In this document: positions 8,245 through 17,336 of the stretch, piece by piece | How positions within the stretch are numbered: the first letter of the stretch is position 1 | Layout: every line of letters starts with the position of its first letter | Assembly: GCA_023429845.1 (NCBI GenBank) | Contig: JAEZCY010000374.1 | Span: forward strand, 1-64,000 | Length of the DNA: 64,000 nt | Direction of reading: 5' to 3' | Source of the DNA: Acidobacteriota bacterium | GTDB taxonomy: Bacteria; Acidobacteriota; Vicinamibacteria; Vicinamibacterales; Vicinamibacteraceae | Program-made: the position numbers and the translations under genes | The notes under the pieces: model-generated | Databases searched by the model: none | Told to the model about the DNA's origin: nothing | What the model saw: the letters and a program-made list of their open reading frames with translations, nothing else

Positions 8245-9927
8245 ATGGCCACCCCAGTCCTGCTTGCCGTCGATGACGACCCGGGGGTTCGCGCTGCCAT
8301 CCAGCGCGATCTACGGCAGCGCTACGACGACGACGATACGCCCGAGGCACGCCGCTACGAGGTCATGGCGGCTGACTCGGGCGCTGCCGCCCTCAGCCTG
8401 ATCGAGCGCCTCAAGGAGCGGAACCGGCCCGTGGCACTCGTGCTGTCGGACGAGCGGATGCCCGGGATGGGCGGCGTGGACCTGCTCACGAAGGTGCGCG
8501 AGGTGTCGCCGGCGACGCGTCGCGTGCTGCTGACCGCCTACGCCGACACGGACGTCGCCATCAAGGGCGTCAACAAGGCCAGACTGGACCTGTACCTCAC
8601 GAAGCCGTGGAATCCGACGGAGCTGTTCTCGCCGATCGACGACCTCCTGGCGATCTGGCGCGAGGATTTCCGTGAGGACCCGTCGCACACGGTGGTCTAC
8701 GGCGATCGCTGGTCCCGCCATGCCTACGAGTTGCGCGAGTTCCTGGCGCGCAATCGCGTGCCCTACGCCTTCCAGGACACCGCGACCGAGGCGGGCCGCA
8801 GCGCCCTGCGCGCCGTGGCTGGCGAGAGCGCACCGCCGCTGCCGTTCGTGATCGCCACCGACGGTGCGCGCCTGGAGCAGCCCTCGGTGAGCCAGCTCGC
8901 GTCGCACCTGCACCTCCAGACCCGCGCGGTGCTCGAACGCTACGATCTCGTCGTGATTGGCGCCGGGCCCGCCGGCCTGACGTCGAGTGTCTACGGCGCG
9001 TCCGAGGGCCTGAACACCCTGCTCATCGACAGGGACGCGCCCGGCGGGCAGGCCGGCCTCAGTGCGCGTATCGAGAACTATCTCGGATTCCCGGCCGGGC
9101 TGTCGGGGCGCGATCTCGCAAATCGCGCGGTGGCGCAGGCGCGCAAGTTCAAGGTCGAGATCGTCAGCCCGCAGGCCGTGACCGAGCTGAAGGTCGAAGA
9201 CACCTACAAGATCCTCGCGCTCTCCGACGGCAGCGTGGTGCAGGCCGACACCGTGGTGCTGGCCATGGGCGTGCAATGGCGCAAGCTCGGCGTCCCCGAT
9301 CTCGACCGGTTCACCGGCGCCGGCGTGTACTACGGCGCCTCGATGGCCGAGGCGCGCGCCTGCAAGGGGGAGACGGTGTACGTGGTGGGAGGCGCCAATT
9401 CGGCGGGCCAGGCGGCACTGAACTTCGCCGAGTTCGCGACGCGCGTCGTGATGCTCGTGCGCGGGCCCGACCTCACGGCGTCGATGTCGGAGTACCTGAT
9501 CCGCAACATCGCCGCCAGCGACAACGTCGAGGTCATGCCGAGCACCCGCGTCGTGGGTGCCGAGGGCGACGATCGGCTGCGGTGCCTGGTGCTCGAGAGC
9601 CCGTCCGGAGAGCAGCGTCGCACCGTCGAGGCGACGTCGTTGTACGTCATGATCGGCGCCGAACCCGACACCGCATGGCTCGGCGACACCGTGCTGCGCG
9701 ATGGACGTGGCTACGTCCTCACGGGACCGGACCTGCCGCGCGGCGACGGCGGGCGCCGCGTCAAGGGTTGGCCGCTCGAGCGCGACCCGTGGCTGCTCGA
9801 GACCTGCGTGCCGGGCGTGTTCGCCGCCGGGGACGTGCGCTGCGGCTCCGTGAAGCGCGTGGCATCCAGCGTGGGGGAGGGCGCCGTCGCGATTCAGTTC
9901 GTGCACCAGTACCTCGCCGGGAGGTGA
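8245..9927 (+). CDS. response regulator / glutaredoxin-like / thioredoxin-reductase-like fusion protein
   Basis: The protein has 560 residues in three parts. Residues 1-140 are a receiver domain (acidic DDD near residue 10, phospho-acceptor D69 in LSDERMPG, conserved T and K in LLTAYAD and YLTKPWNP). Residues 148-228 resemble a glutaredoxin/thioredoxin fold (VVYGDRWSRHAYELREFLARN), but the usual CxxC position reads WSRHA. Residues 232-560 are an FAD/NAD(P)H oxidoreductase of thioredoxin reductase type, with GAGPAG, the second dinucleotide motif VVGGANSAG and FAAGDVR near the end. The redox CxxC is replaced by YYGASMAEA. It looks like a phosphorylation-gated flavoprotein without the disulfide relay. 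The GTG-started kinase gene lies 4 bp downstream and is the likely partner. Confidence 0.9.
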   Translation: MATPVLLAVDDDPGVRAAIQRDLRQRYDDDDTPEARRYEVMAADSGAAALSLIERLKERNRPVALVLSDERMPGMGGVDLLTKVREVSPATRRVLLTAYADTDVAIKGVNKARLDLYLTKPWNPTELFSPIDDLLAIWREDFREDPSHTVVYGDRWSRHAYELREFLARNRVPYAFQDTATEAGRSALRAVAGESAPPLPFVIATDGARLEQPSVSQLASHLHLQTRAVLERYDLVVIGAGPAGLTSSVYGASEGLNTLLIDRDAPGGQAGLSARIENYLGFPAGLSGRDLANRAVAQARKFKVEIVSPQAVTELKVEDTYKILALSDGSVVQADTVVLAMGVQWRKLGVPDLDRFTGAGVYYGASMAEARACKGETVYVVGGANSAGQAALNFAEFATRVVMLVRGPDLTASMSEYLIRNIAASDNVEVMPSTRVVGAEGDDRLRCLVLESPSGEQRRTVEATSLYVMIGAEPDTAWLGDTVLRDGRGYVLTGPDLPRGDGGRRVKGWPLERDPWLLETCVPGVFAAGDVRCGSVKRVASSVGEGAVAIQFVHQYLAGR

Positions 9928-9931
9928 CGTC

Positions 9932-11302
9932 GTGAGTGATGCCTTCACCGAGCCGCTGGCCGATGCACTTCGCCGCATCCACCTGTTGGCAGACAGCGAC
10001 GCCGACACGCGTGACTGGCTCGTCGCCCGGATAGCCGACCACACATACGAAGCGGGCCAGGTCGTCAACAACGCCGGCGATCCCGCCGATCGCATGACCG
10101 CGCTGATCGCCGGCGAGCTCCAGGTCTGGGCGCCTCACGCCGACGAGCCGATGTGGGTCGTCCACCAGGGCGACGTCTCGGGCATGCTGCCGTACTCGCG
10201 CATGACCAGGTACCCGGGCGAGGTGCGCGCGAGCCAGCGCAGCCGCGTCGCCTCGCTCTCCGCCGAGCATTTCCCTGACCTCCTGCACGACCTGCCGCGG
10301 CTGGGGGAGCGCATGGTGTGGCTGATGGCCGACCGCATCCGCGCGGTGGCGGTGAGCGAGACGCACCGCGAGAAGCTCATGGCGCTCGGCAAGCTGTCGG
10401 CGGGGCTGGCGCACGAGTTGAACAATCCGGCGGCTTCCGTGCAACGTGCCGCGTCGCAGCTCTGCACGCTGCTGGAGGAGTTGCAGACCTTCGATGTCGG
10501 TGCCGCGGCGCCTCTTGCGGCGCGGCTGTGCGCGGCAGGCGTCGGGGAGGAGGACGCCCTGAGCCGGTCCGACAGGGAAAGTGCACTGCGGGAGTGGGCG
10601 CGTCGTGCCGGGCACGACGTCCCGCGCGACGCCATCGGCGCGCTCGCCGACGCCGGGCTCGAGGCCGATGATGTCGGCACGCTCCTCGAGAACGTGCCGG
10701 CTGGTGAGGCGGCCCCGGCGATCGTCCGACTCACGATGGCCTGGCGGGCCCGGGCCCTGGTCACCGAGATCGAGCACGCGGCGACGCGCATCACCGACCT
10801 GGTGGCGGCCATCAAGGACTACGCCCACCGCGACGAGATGCCGCGCCAGGCCGTTGACGTGCGCGTCAGCATCGATCGCACGCTCAAGGTGTTCAGCGCA
10901 CGCCTCCGCGGCGACGTGGTGCTGGAACGGCAGTACGACGAGGACCTGCCGACCGTGGACGCCAATGCCGGCGAGCTCACCCAGGTGTGGACGAACCTGA
11001 TCGACAACGCGCTCGACGCCATCGGCGACAGGGGCACGCTGCGGGTACGCGCCCGCCGCGAGAACGGGTCGATCCTCGTCGAGATCGGCGACGACGGCCC
11101 CGGCATCGCGCCCGACATCGTGCGCCGAGTCTTCGAGCCGTTCTTCACCACCAAGAAGCAGGGCGAGGGCACCGGTCTCGGCCTCGACATCGTGCGCGGG
11201 ATCGTCGGCCGCCATCATGGCGCCATTCGCATCCTGCACTCACGGCCGGGTGACACGGTGATGCAGGTCAGGCTGCCGATTGCCCCCGCACCTGCCCGTT
11301 GA
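9932..11302 (+). CDS. cyclic-nucleotide-binding-domain histidine kinase
   Basis: The protein has 456 residues. An N-terminal CNMP-type sensory domain (about 15-125, with AGQVVNNAGDPADRMTALIAG) is followed by a dimerisation helix with the phospho-accepting H161 in SAGLAHELNNPAASVQ, and a HATPase domain with an N box (NLIDNALDAIG), G1 (GDDGPGIAP), F box (FEPFFTTK) and G2 (GTGLGLDIV). There is no transmembrane segment, so it is cytosolic. GTG at 9932 is the start, with GGGAGGTGA upstream. It lies 4 bp after the receiver/flavoprotein fusion, and the two presumably form one two-component pathway. The ligand may be a nucleotide or, by analogy with Crp relatives, a redox or gas signal. Confidence 0.92.
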   Translation: MSDAFTEPLADALRRIHLLADSDADTRDWLVARIADHTYEAGQVVNNAGDPADRMTALIAGELQVWAPHADEPMWVVHQGDVSGMLPYSRMTRYPGEVRASQRSRVASLSAEHFPDLLHDLPRLGERMVWLMADRIRAVAVSETHREKLMALGKLSAGLAHELNNPAASVQRAASQLCTLLEELQTFDVGAAAPLAARLCAAGVGEEDALSRSDRESALREWARRAGHDVPRDAIGALADAGLEADDVGTLLENVPAGEAAPAIVRLTMAWRARALVTEIEHAATRITDLVAAIKDYAHRDEMPRQAVDVRVSIDRTLKVFSARLRGDVVLERQYDEDLPTVDANAGELTQVWTNLIDNALDAIGDRGTLRVRARRENGSILVEIGDDGPGIAPDIVRRVFEPFFTTKKQGEGTGLGLDIVRGIVGRHHGAIRILHSRPGDTVMQVRLPIAPAPAR

Positions 11303-11305
11303 CGC

Positions 11306-12568
11306 CTACTCGCCCGACGGCTCGGCGCCGTTCTCGCCGTTGACGACCGTCGCCAGCTGCGTGGCGAGCTGCTTCAGGAACAACCCCACGTCCGTGACGA
11401 CGCCCACCGTCTGCGCAGACCCACGGTCGGACAGCTTGGTGACGACGGCGGGGTTGATGTCCACGCAGACCACCTTCACCCACGACGGCAGCATGTTGCC
11501 GACACCAATGGCGTGGAGCATCGACGACAGCATCACGACGAGGCCGGCGCCCTCCAGCAGGTGGGCGTAGCGTTCCTGCGCCTCCACCAGATCCATCACC
11601 GTGTCGCGCAGCGGCCCGTCGTCTCGGATGCTGCCGGCGAGCACGAACGGCACGCGGTGGGTCACGAGGTCGTACATCACCCCGCTCGTCAGCACGCCAC
11701 CATCCACGGCCGGGACGATCCCACCCGCACGATTGACGCGGTTGATCGCCTTCATGTGGTGCTTGTGCCCTTCGTGCACGGGGGTGCCCTGAGACAGGTC
11801 CACGCCGAGGGACGTGCCGAAGAAGCACGACTCGATGTCGTGAACGGCGATGGCGTTACCGGCCAGCATCGCATCCACCCAGCCATCACGGATGAGCTGC
11901 GAGAAGTACGGCGCGCCTCCCGTGTGGACCACCACCGGCCCGGCCACGAAGACGATGCGCTCGCCCCGCGTCCGAACGTCGCGCATCACCTGCGCGATGC
12001 GCGACACGGTGGCCTCGACGCGGCGTTCCGACGAGATCTCGTTGGCCATGAAGGCGAAGTGCTGGCGGTCGCGCTCCTGGAACTCCGGAACGATGCGGAT
12101 GCCGTCGGTGCCGCAGACCACCAGGTCGCCCTTGCGTACGTCACGCAGCTTGCGGCAGGTGGCGCGCGTGCCGCCGTCGGTGATCACCACGATGGCGTCC
12201 ATGCGCTGGTGCTGGACGTCCAGCCATCTCCCGTCGATGCGAACGGCGGTGCGGTGATTGGTGGTGGAGTAGAAGTCCTCGGGGACGGCCCCGTCCATGT
12301 CGGCCTCCCGCACCAACGCATCCTGCTGAAGGACGGGGGCGCACCCGAGCGGCAGCAATGCGCCGAGGATGCGATCGAGGATGTCGGGAGTGGCGGCCGA
12401 CACCCGCATCACGAGTTCGGAGGCATCCTCGTTCGTGCGTCCGATTTCGAAGCGCTCCACCTCGAACGCCCCCTCGTGCGCGATGACGGCATCGAAGATC
12501 GTGTTCAGGAGCCCTGAGTCGATCAGGTGGCCGCGCGCCTCGACGACAGCCGACGTCGTGTCTTTCAT
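11306..12568 (-). CDS. TIGR00300-type LOR/SDH-domain protein
   Basis: This 420-residue cytosolic protein matches the TIGR00300/LOR-SDH conserved domain: an N-terminal beta-rich part (ESRGHLID-like opening, here VEARGHLIDSGLLN) and a C-terminal dinucleotide-binding-like part (VVVHTGGAPYFSQLI, LAGNAIAVHDIES, TPVHEGHKHHMKAINRVNRA). Related domains occur in archaeal ornithine cyclodeaminases and in the C-terminal half of cyanobacterial AgrE/ArgZ enzymes, where the domain binds NAD and converts ornithine to proline. Here it stands alone, without an arginine dihydrolase domain. Ornithine cyclodeaminase is a reasonable but unproven function. It converges with the kinase gene (3 bp apart) and diverges from the TonB receptor. 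The start at 12568 is preferred to the upstream in-frame start at 12613. Confidence 0.85.
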   Translation of the reverse strand: MKDTTSAVVEARGHLIDSGLLNTIFDAVIAHEGAFEVERFEIGRTNEDASELVMRVSAATPDILDRILGALLPLGCAPVLQQDALVREADMDGAVPEDFYSTTNHRTAVRIDGRWLDVQHQRMDAIVVITDGGTRATCRKLRDVRKGDLVVCGTDGIRIVPEFQERDRQHFAFMANEISSERRVEATVSRIAQVMRDVRTRGERIVFVAGPVVVHTGGAPYFSQLIRDGWVDAMLAGNAIAVHDIESCFFGTSLGVDLSQGTPVHEGHKHHMKAINRVNRAGGIVPAVDGGVLTSGVMYDLVTHRVPFVLAGSIRDDGPLRDTVMDLVEAQERYAHLLEGAGLVVMLSSMLHAIGVGNMLPSWVKVVCVDINPAVVTKLSDRGSAQTVGVVTDVGLFLKQLATQLATVVNGENGAEPSGE

Positions 12569-12689
12569 GACGGCAGAGTAGGGCAATCGGGGGAGGAACG
12601 CACGGCGTATCACGTCATTCGCACCAGCGTGCTTGAAAGTCGCGGCCGTTATCCGTACCCTTCCTCATCTGTTCATCAGGGGAGGGACA

Positions 12690-15600
12690 ATGGGATCTCA
12701 TTTCCGAAGAGCTGCCACAGGTCTGCTGTGTGCGCTCTGCGTGCTGGTGATCACAGCATCACCAGCGTCGGCGCAGGTCGGCTTGTCGACCATGACCGGG
12801 ATTGCGTCGGACTCGCAGGGCGCCGCGGTTCCGGGCGTCACGGTCACCGCCACGAACACGGCCACGAACGTGCCGTACACGGGCGTCAGCACGGAAGCCG
12901 GCGCCTACACGATCACCGGCTTGCCGGTGGGCACCTACACGGTGCGGTTCGAGCTGGCCGGCTTCAAGTCCGTGCAGTCCACGGTGGCGCTCGCGGCCGG
13001 CCAGACCGCCCGCATCGACGCCCGGATGGAGGTCGGTGAGCTCACCGAGAGCGTGGAAGTGGTCGCAACCGGCGCCATCCTGCAGACCGAGAACGCTGTC
13101 GTGGGCGCCACGTTCCAACAGGAGCAGGTGGAGAAGCTGCCGCTCCAGGGACGCAACGTCTCGGCGACCACGCTCTACACGGCAGGTGTGACGGTACCGT
13201 CTCCCGGGAACATGAATTCCCTGAAGGGCCAGGGTGCGCGTCCGTACGTCAACGGCCAGCGCGAGCAGGCAAACAACTTCACGATCGACGGTATCGACTC
13301 GAACGATCCCACCGACAACCTGATCGCGTACCAGCCGAGCCCGGATGCCGTGGAGCAGGTGAGCGTCGAGACCAACAACTACTCGCCCGAGATGGGCAAC
13401 GTGGCCGGCGCGAGCGTCAACATGGTGATCAAGTCGGGCACCAACGACATCCGCGGCAACGCGTTCTACTACTGGCGCGACAACGAGCTTGCGGCGACGC
13501 CGTGGGCGACCAACCGCGCGGGTGGCCGCAAGGCGGAGCTCTCGCGCAAGGTGTTCGGCGGCACGCTTGGCGGACCGGTCGTCCGTGGCAAGCTGTTCTG
13601 GTTCGCTGACTACTCGGGGGGCCGACACGACAACCCGCCCGCCGACTCGTTCGCCACGGTCATTCCCGATGCGTGGCGCAACGGCGACCTGAGCAGCCTC
13701 CTGCCGGGGATCCAGCTGCGGGATCCGGTCACCGGTGAGAACTTCCCGAACAACCAGATTCCGGTGAGCCGCTTCAGCCCGTTCGCGCGCAACCTGCTCG
13801 CCAACGAGGCGCTCTACCCGCGCGCCAACGTGGATCGCCCGCTGAGCGACTTCCGGCAGAACTACCGCGGCCAGAGCGCCTCCAGCGAGGAGATCAACCA
13901 GTTCGACATCAAGCTCGACTGGAACGCGTCGGCCAACGACAAGGTGTACGTGCGCTACTCGCAGCAGGCCAACGAGTCGCGCACCGAGTCGACCGCGATG
14001 CCGCTGCAGTTCGGCAGCCTCGGCGACAACCCCTTCTGGAGCATCGGCGCCAACTGGAACCGCATCTTCGGCAGGAACGTCGTCAACGACGTCCTCGTCG
14101 GCTACAACGCCAACCAGTTCAACAGCACGCCGCTCGACCTGCGCGGGCTCGGTCCACTCAACAACCAGCTCGGCATCGGCGGGTCGCAGCCCATCCCCGG
14201 TCTCACCGAGGTTCGCATCGGCAACAACGTGTCGAACATCGGCACGACCGGCGGTGCGAGCAACATGAACAACGGCGTGTTCCAGTTGAACGAGCGGCTC
14301 ACGTGGCTCAAGGGTCGCCACACGCTGAAGTTCGGCGGATCCTGGAACCACTACATCGCAGAGCGCTACTACGCCGGCAACAACGGCGTCCTGGGCTACA
14401 TCGCCTACGGCGGTTCGTACACCCGCGCCGCCTTTGCCGACTTCCTGCTCGACTACGTGTCCAGCAAGGGGCGCGGATCGCTCTCCGAGCCGTGGACGCA
14501 CTACCAGGACCGGTTCGCGTTCTATGCGGGAGACGACTTCAAGGCGACCAATGACCTGACGCTCAATCTGGCGCTGCGCTGGGGCAACACCACGCCGTTC
14601 GTCGAGAAGGACGACCGCCAGGCGAACTTCTCCCTGACCGACCTCTCGCAGCAGTTCGCGGGCCGCGACGGCAACAGCCGCGCGCTCTATGAGCCGTACT
14701 ACGACGGTTGGGAGCCGCGTCTCGGCTTCGCCTACCGCCGAGGCGACAAGTGGGTGTTCCGCGGCGGCTACGGCATCACGCAGTACCAGGAGGGCACGGG
14801 CGCCAACCTGCGGCTGCCGCTCAACCCGCCGTTCTTCTTCGAGTCGCAGACCGACTGGGCGTACTCGGCCGCCAACCCCACCAACGCCGGCACGATCGCG
14901 ACCGGGTTCGAGGGCTTGCAGGCGCTGGACGGCATCTCGGGCCAGCTTCGCGTGTGGGACCCGAACCTGCGTCCGCAGTTCACCCAGCAGTACAACGTGT
15001 TCGTCGAGTACCTGCTCGGCTCGCGCTCGTCGATCAACGTCGGCTACGTCGGCAACCGGTCGAAGTACCTCGTGGCGCCGATCGAGGGCAACCAGCCGCT
15101 GCCCGGCGAGGGTGACCCCAGCACGTGGTTGCCGCTGCAGCAGCGTCGTCCGCTGTACCAGTACAACCCGCTGGTGACCAACATCGCCACCACGTCGCCG
15201 GCGGCTCGGTCGGACTACAACGCCCTCCAGACGACCTTCAAGCAGCGCCTGTGGAACGGCCTCGACTTCGTGGCCAACTACACGCTGAGCAAGGCGATGT
15301 CCAACAACCTCGGCTACTACGGCACGGGCGGCGTTGCGTCCGAGGGCGCATATCCCGTCAACAGCCGCGACATCGACATGAACTACGGAAGGGCGTTCTT
15401 CGACGCGCGCCACATCGTTTCGGTGGCGGGCAGCTATGCGATCCCGGTCGGCATCGACCGCCAGTTCGGCTCGGACATGAACCGCGCGCTCGACGCGATC
15501 GTCGGCGGGTGGGACGTGAGCTTCGCCTTTACCGCACACTCGGGCTATCCGATCACGGTGCAGGACAGTTCGAACCCGTCGCTCCAGATCACGCGGTCGA

Positions 15601-15944
15601 CGCAGTGGCCCGACCTGGTAGGCAATCCGGTTCCCTCGAGTCAGTCCATCGACAACTGGCTGAACCGCGACGCGTTCCGCTCGGCTGCCCCGGGGCAGTT
15701 CGGCAACGCGGGCGTGGGCGTGGCTGACGCACCGGGCTATTGGAACGTGGACTTCTCACTGAGCAAGCGGTTCGCCACGTTCGGCCGCCAGTACTTCCTG
15801 ATCCGCGGCGAGGCCTACAACCTCTTCAACCACCCGAACTTCGGGCCGCCCGATCGCAACATCCAGAGCCAGAACTTCGGCACGATCACGAGCGTGGTCA
15901 ACCCACCGCGCGAGATCCAGCTCGTGTTGAAGTACTTCTTCTAG
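12690..15944 (+). CDS. TonB-dependent receptor with carboxypeptidase-regulatory domain (Oar-like)
   Basis: The protein has 1084 residues: a signal peptide (residues 1-29, cleavage after PASA), a carboxypeptidase-regulatory-like beta-sandwich (about 33-115, GIASDSQGAAVPGVTVTA), a plug domain (about 125-235, with QREQANNFTIDGIDSNDP), then a long 22-strand barrel. It ends in phenylalanine (LVLKYFF), the outer-membrane assembly signal. The start has an AGGGGAGGG site a few bases before ATG 12690. Receptors of this class are numerous in Acidobacteriota and take up oligosaccharides or peptides; the substrate cannot be read here. No SusD partner is adjacent. A hairpin repeat follows its stop. Confidence 0.93.
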   Translation: MGSHFRRAATGLLCALCVLVITASPASAQVGLSTMTGIASDSQGAAVPGVTVTATNTATNVPYTGVSTEAGAYTITGLPVGTYTVRFELAGFKSVQSTVALAAGQTARIDARMEVGELTESVEVVATGAILQTENAVVGATFQQEQVEKLPLQGRNVSATTLYTAGVTVPSPGNMNSLKGQGARPYVNGQREQANNFTIDGIDSNDPTDNLIAYQPSPDAVEQVSVETNNYSPEMGNVAGASVNMVIKSGTNDIRGNAFYYWRDNELAATPWATNRAGGRKAELSRKVFGGTLGGPVVRGKLFWFADYSGGRHDNPPADSFATVIPDAWRNGDLSSLLPGIQLRDPVTGENFPNNQIPVSRFSPFARNLLANEALYPRANVDRPLSDFRQNYRGQSASSEEINQFDIKLDWNASANDKVYVRYSQQANESRTESTAMPLQFGSLGDNPFWSIGANWNRIFGRNVVNDVLVGYNANQFNSTPLDLRGLGPLNNQLGIGGSQPIPGLTEVRIGNNVSNIGTTGGASNMNNGVFQLNERLTWLKGRHTLKFGGSWNHYIAERYYAGNNGVLGYIAYGGSYTRAAFADFLLDYVSSKGRGSLSEPWTHYQDRFAFYAGDDFKATNDLTLNLALRWGNTTPFVEKDDRQANFSLTDLSQQFAGRDGNSRALYEPYYDGWEPRLGFAYRRGDKWVFRGGYGITQYQEGTGANLRLPLNPPFFFESQTDWAYSAANPTNAGTIATGFEGLQALDGISGQLRVWDPNLRPQFTQQYNVFVEYLLGSRSSINVGYVGNRSKYLVAPIEGNQPLPGEGDPSTWLPLQQRRPLYQYNPLVTNIATTSPAARSDYNALQTTFKQRLWNGLDFVANYTLSKAMSNNLGYYGTGGVASEGAYPVNSRDIDMNYGRAFFDARHIVSVAGSYAIPVGIDRQFGSDMNRALDAIVGGWDVSFAFTAHSGYPITVQDSSNPSLQITRSTQWPDLVGNPVPSSQSIDNWLNRDAFRSAAPGQFGNAGVGVADAPGYWNVDFSLSKRFATFGRQYFLIRGEAYNLFNHPNFGPPDRNIQSQNFGTITSVVNPPREIQLVLKYFF

Positions 15945-15953
15945 AGGAGCGTG

Positions 15954-15976
15954 GGGGCAGCTCCCAGAGCTGCCCC
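15954..15976 (+). repeat. GC hairpin after the TonB receptor gene (family-B-like, terminator-like)
   Basis: GGGGCAGCTC and GAGCTGCCCC pair perfectly over 10 bp around a CCA loop, between the convergent receptor and beta-propeller genes, and CTAC follows. Read on the minus strand it begins GTAGGGGC, like family B. It could serve as a bidirectional terminator. Confidence 0.55.
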
Positions 15977-15998
15977 TACGTTCCAGCGCGCCTTACCT

Positions 15999-17102
15999 TC
16001 AGCTTTCCCTCACGCCGCCGCCGAAGGAGTTGCCGGCGGCCACCGGGCGCCTGCCTTCGAAGTCCACCTCCAGCAGCTTCTCGCTGCCGACCTCGCGGCC
16101 GGCTTCGTCGCGCAGGCTCTTCACCAACGCCTTCGTCCCGACGTCGAAGACCTCGCCGGTGGACGGCCAGGCGTGCGCGCCGTCGAGGCTGAACGTGATC
16201 CAGCCAGGCTGATCGCGCACCTTCAGCGTCGTCACCTGCCGTGGCGGCATCACGGTGTTGTCGAATACGTGCAGCGCCAGGTTGTGGCCGTCGCACACCC
16301 ACAGCTCCTTCTCGTCGGGCGTCAGGCCGATGCCGTGGCTCGGACAGGCGTGACGCGCGACGGGGCCCTTCTCGTATCCCTTCACGACCACCTGGTGCAG
16401 CACCTTGCCGGTACGGAGATCGCCCACCTCGAACCCGAGCAGGTCGTTCACGTTCACGTAGCAGTGGGTCTGCGCCGCGTTCACGGTGAACGGACGGACC
16501 GCAGCCGAGAACGGACCGATCGTGCCCATCACCTCGTGCGTCGTCGCGTCCACGACGGTGAGGTGCGGCGATGCGAGGCCTTCGAGGTACACGCGTGAGC
16601 CGTCGGGCGACCACAGCGTGTTGTGCGCGCGCGAGTTCAGGACGACCTTCCTTCTTGTCTCGCCCGTGAGTCCGTCCACGACGTTCCAGTGGGGCCCCTC
16701 GAACGACGGCACATAGAGCGTGCGGCCGTCAGGCGATACCGACAGGCGATCGCAGCCGCCCTCGGGCGCCACGTCCCAGAGCACGCGATCCGTCGCCAGT
16801 TCGATGCACGCGAGCCGCTTGATCGTGCTCACCCACAGCCGGCCCGTAGCCGCACTCGCCGCGACGCCCTTGACGTTGTCGGCCTGCGTCCCATCGGGCA
16901 CCGGCCACGTCGGGATGCGCCTGACGAACGCGTAGTCGCGATCGATGTCGTACACGAGCACGCCGACGCCGCCGTACTGCTGGTAGTTCCGGATGCCTGG
17001 TTGGGCGATGTAGAGGAAGCGTCGCCGCGCTGGTTGCGCAAGCGTCAGCGAGCCCGCCGCGACCAATCCGCCAGCCGCCGCCAGGAAATGCCGTCTGTTC
17101 AT
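15999..17102 (-). CDS. Tat-exported YVTN-type beta-propeller protein
   Basis: This 367-residue protein has a twin-arginine signal (MNRRHFLAAAGGLVAAGS) and repeated blade motifs of about 45 residues. Examples are DRLSVSPDGRTLYVPSFEG, NTLWSPDGSRVYLEGLAS and ITFSLDGAHAWPSTGEVFD, as in YVTN/lactonase-like seven-bladed propellers. Folding before export is implied by the Tat signal. No catalytic residues of 6-phosphogluconolactonase can be assigned with confidence; such periplasmic propellers are mostly of unknown function. It is a single-gene unit, convergent with the TonB receptor. Confidence 0.82.
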   Translation of the reverse strand: MNRRHFLAAAGGLVAAGSLTLAQPARRRFLYIAQPGIRNYQQYGGVGVLVYDIDRDYAFVRRIPTWPVPDGTQADNVKGVAASAATGRLWVSTIKRLACIELATDRVLWDVAPEGGCDRLSVSPDGRTLYVPSFEGPHWNVVDGLTGETRRKVVLNSRAHNTLWSPDGSRVYLEGLASPHLTVVDATTHEVMGTIGPFSAAVRPFTVNAAQTHCYVNVNDLLGFEVGDLRTGKVLHQVVVKGYEKGPVARHACPSHGIGLTPDEKELWVCDGHNLALHVFDNTVMPPRQVTTLKVRDQPGWITFSLDGAHAWPSTGEVFDVGTKALVKSLRDEAGREVGSEKLLEVDFEGRRPVAAGNSFGGGVRES

Positions 17103-17158
17103 GCTGTTGCTCCGGTTGCCGCCGATCATATCGAACCACCGGCGACGGCTACGACTCT

Positions 17159-17244
17159 GATTGGCGAATCGGAAAGCCGAAATGCGCTCACGACGTCGGG
17201 CATCCCCGAGCACTCGCATTTCAAATCTCCAACATCGAATTTCA
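17159..17244. repeat. AT-richer inverted repeat, family C copy 1
   Basis: GAAATGCG and CGCATTTC flank a GC-rich centre, bordered by AATCGGAAA-like and AACATCGAATTTC-like arms. The layout is shared with 17811-17891 and 51339-51410. It fills the divergent gap between the propeller gene and the thioesterase gene. Confidence 0.6.
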
Positions 17245-17336
17245 GCCGTCGGGTATCGCTGACCCGGCCGGCGCCCGTTCGCAGCCGTCGCGCCCTGCCC
17301 GACGGGCGACACTCGCGGCCATGGCATCATGCGCGC

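Noticed and set aside
12759..15539. A 926-codon minus-strand frame inside the TonB receptor gene
   Set aside because: Antisense to a receptor with a signal peptide, plug and barrel; the product is Arg/Val/Glu-rich with no domain.
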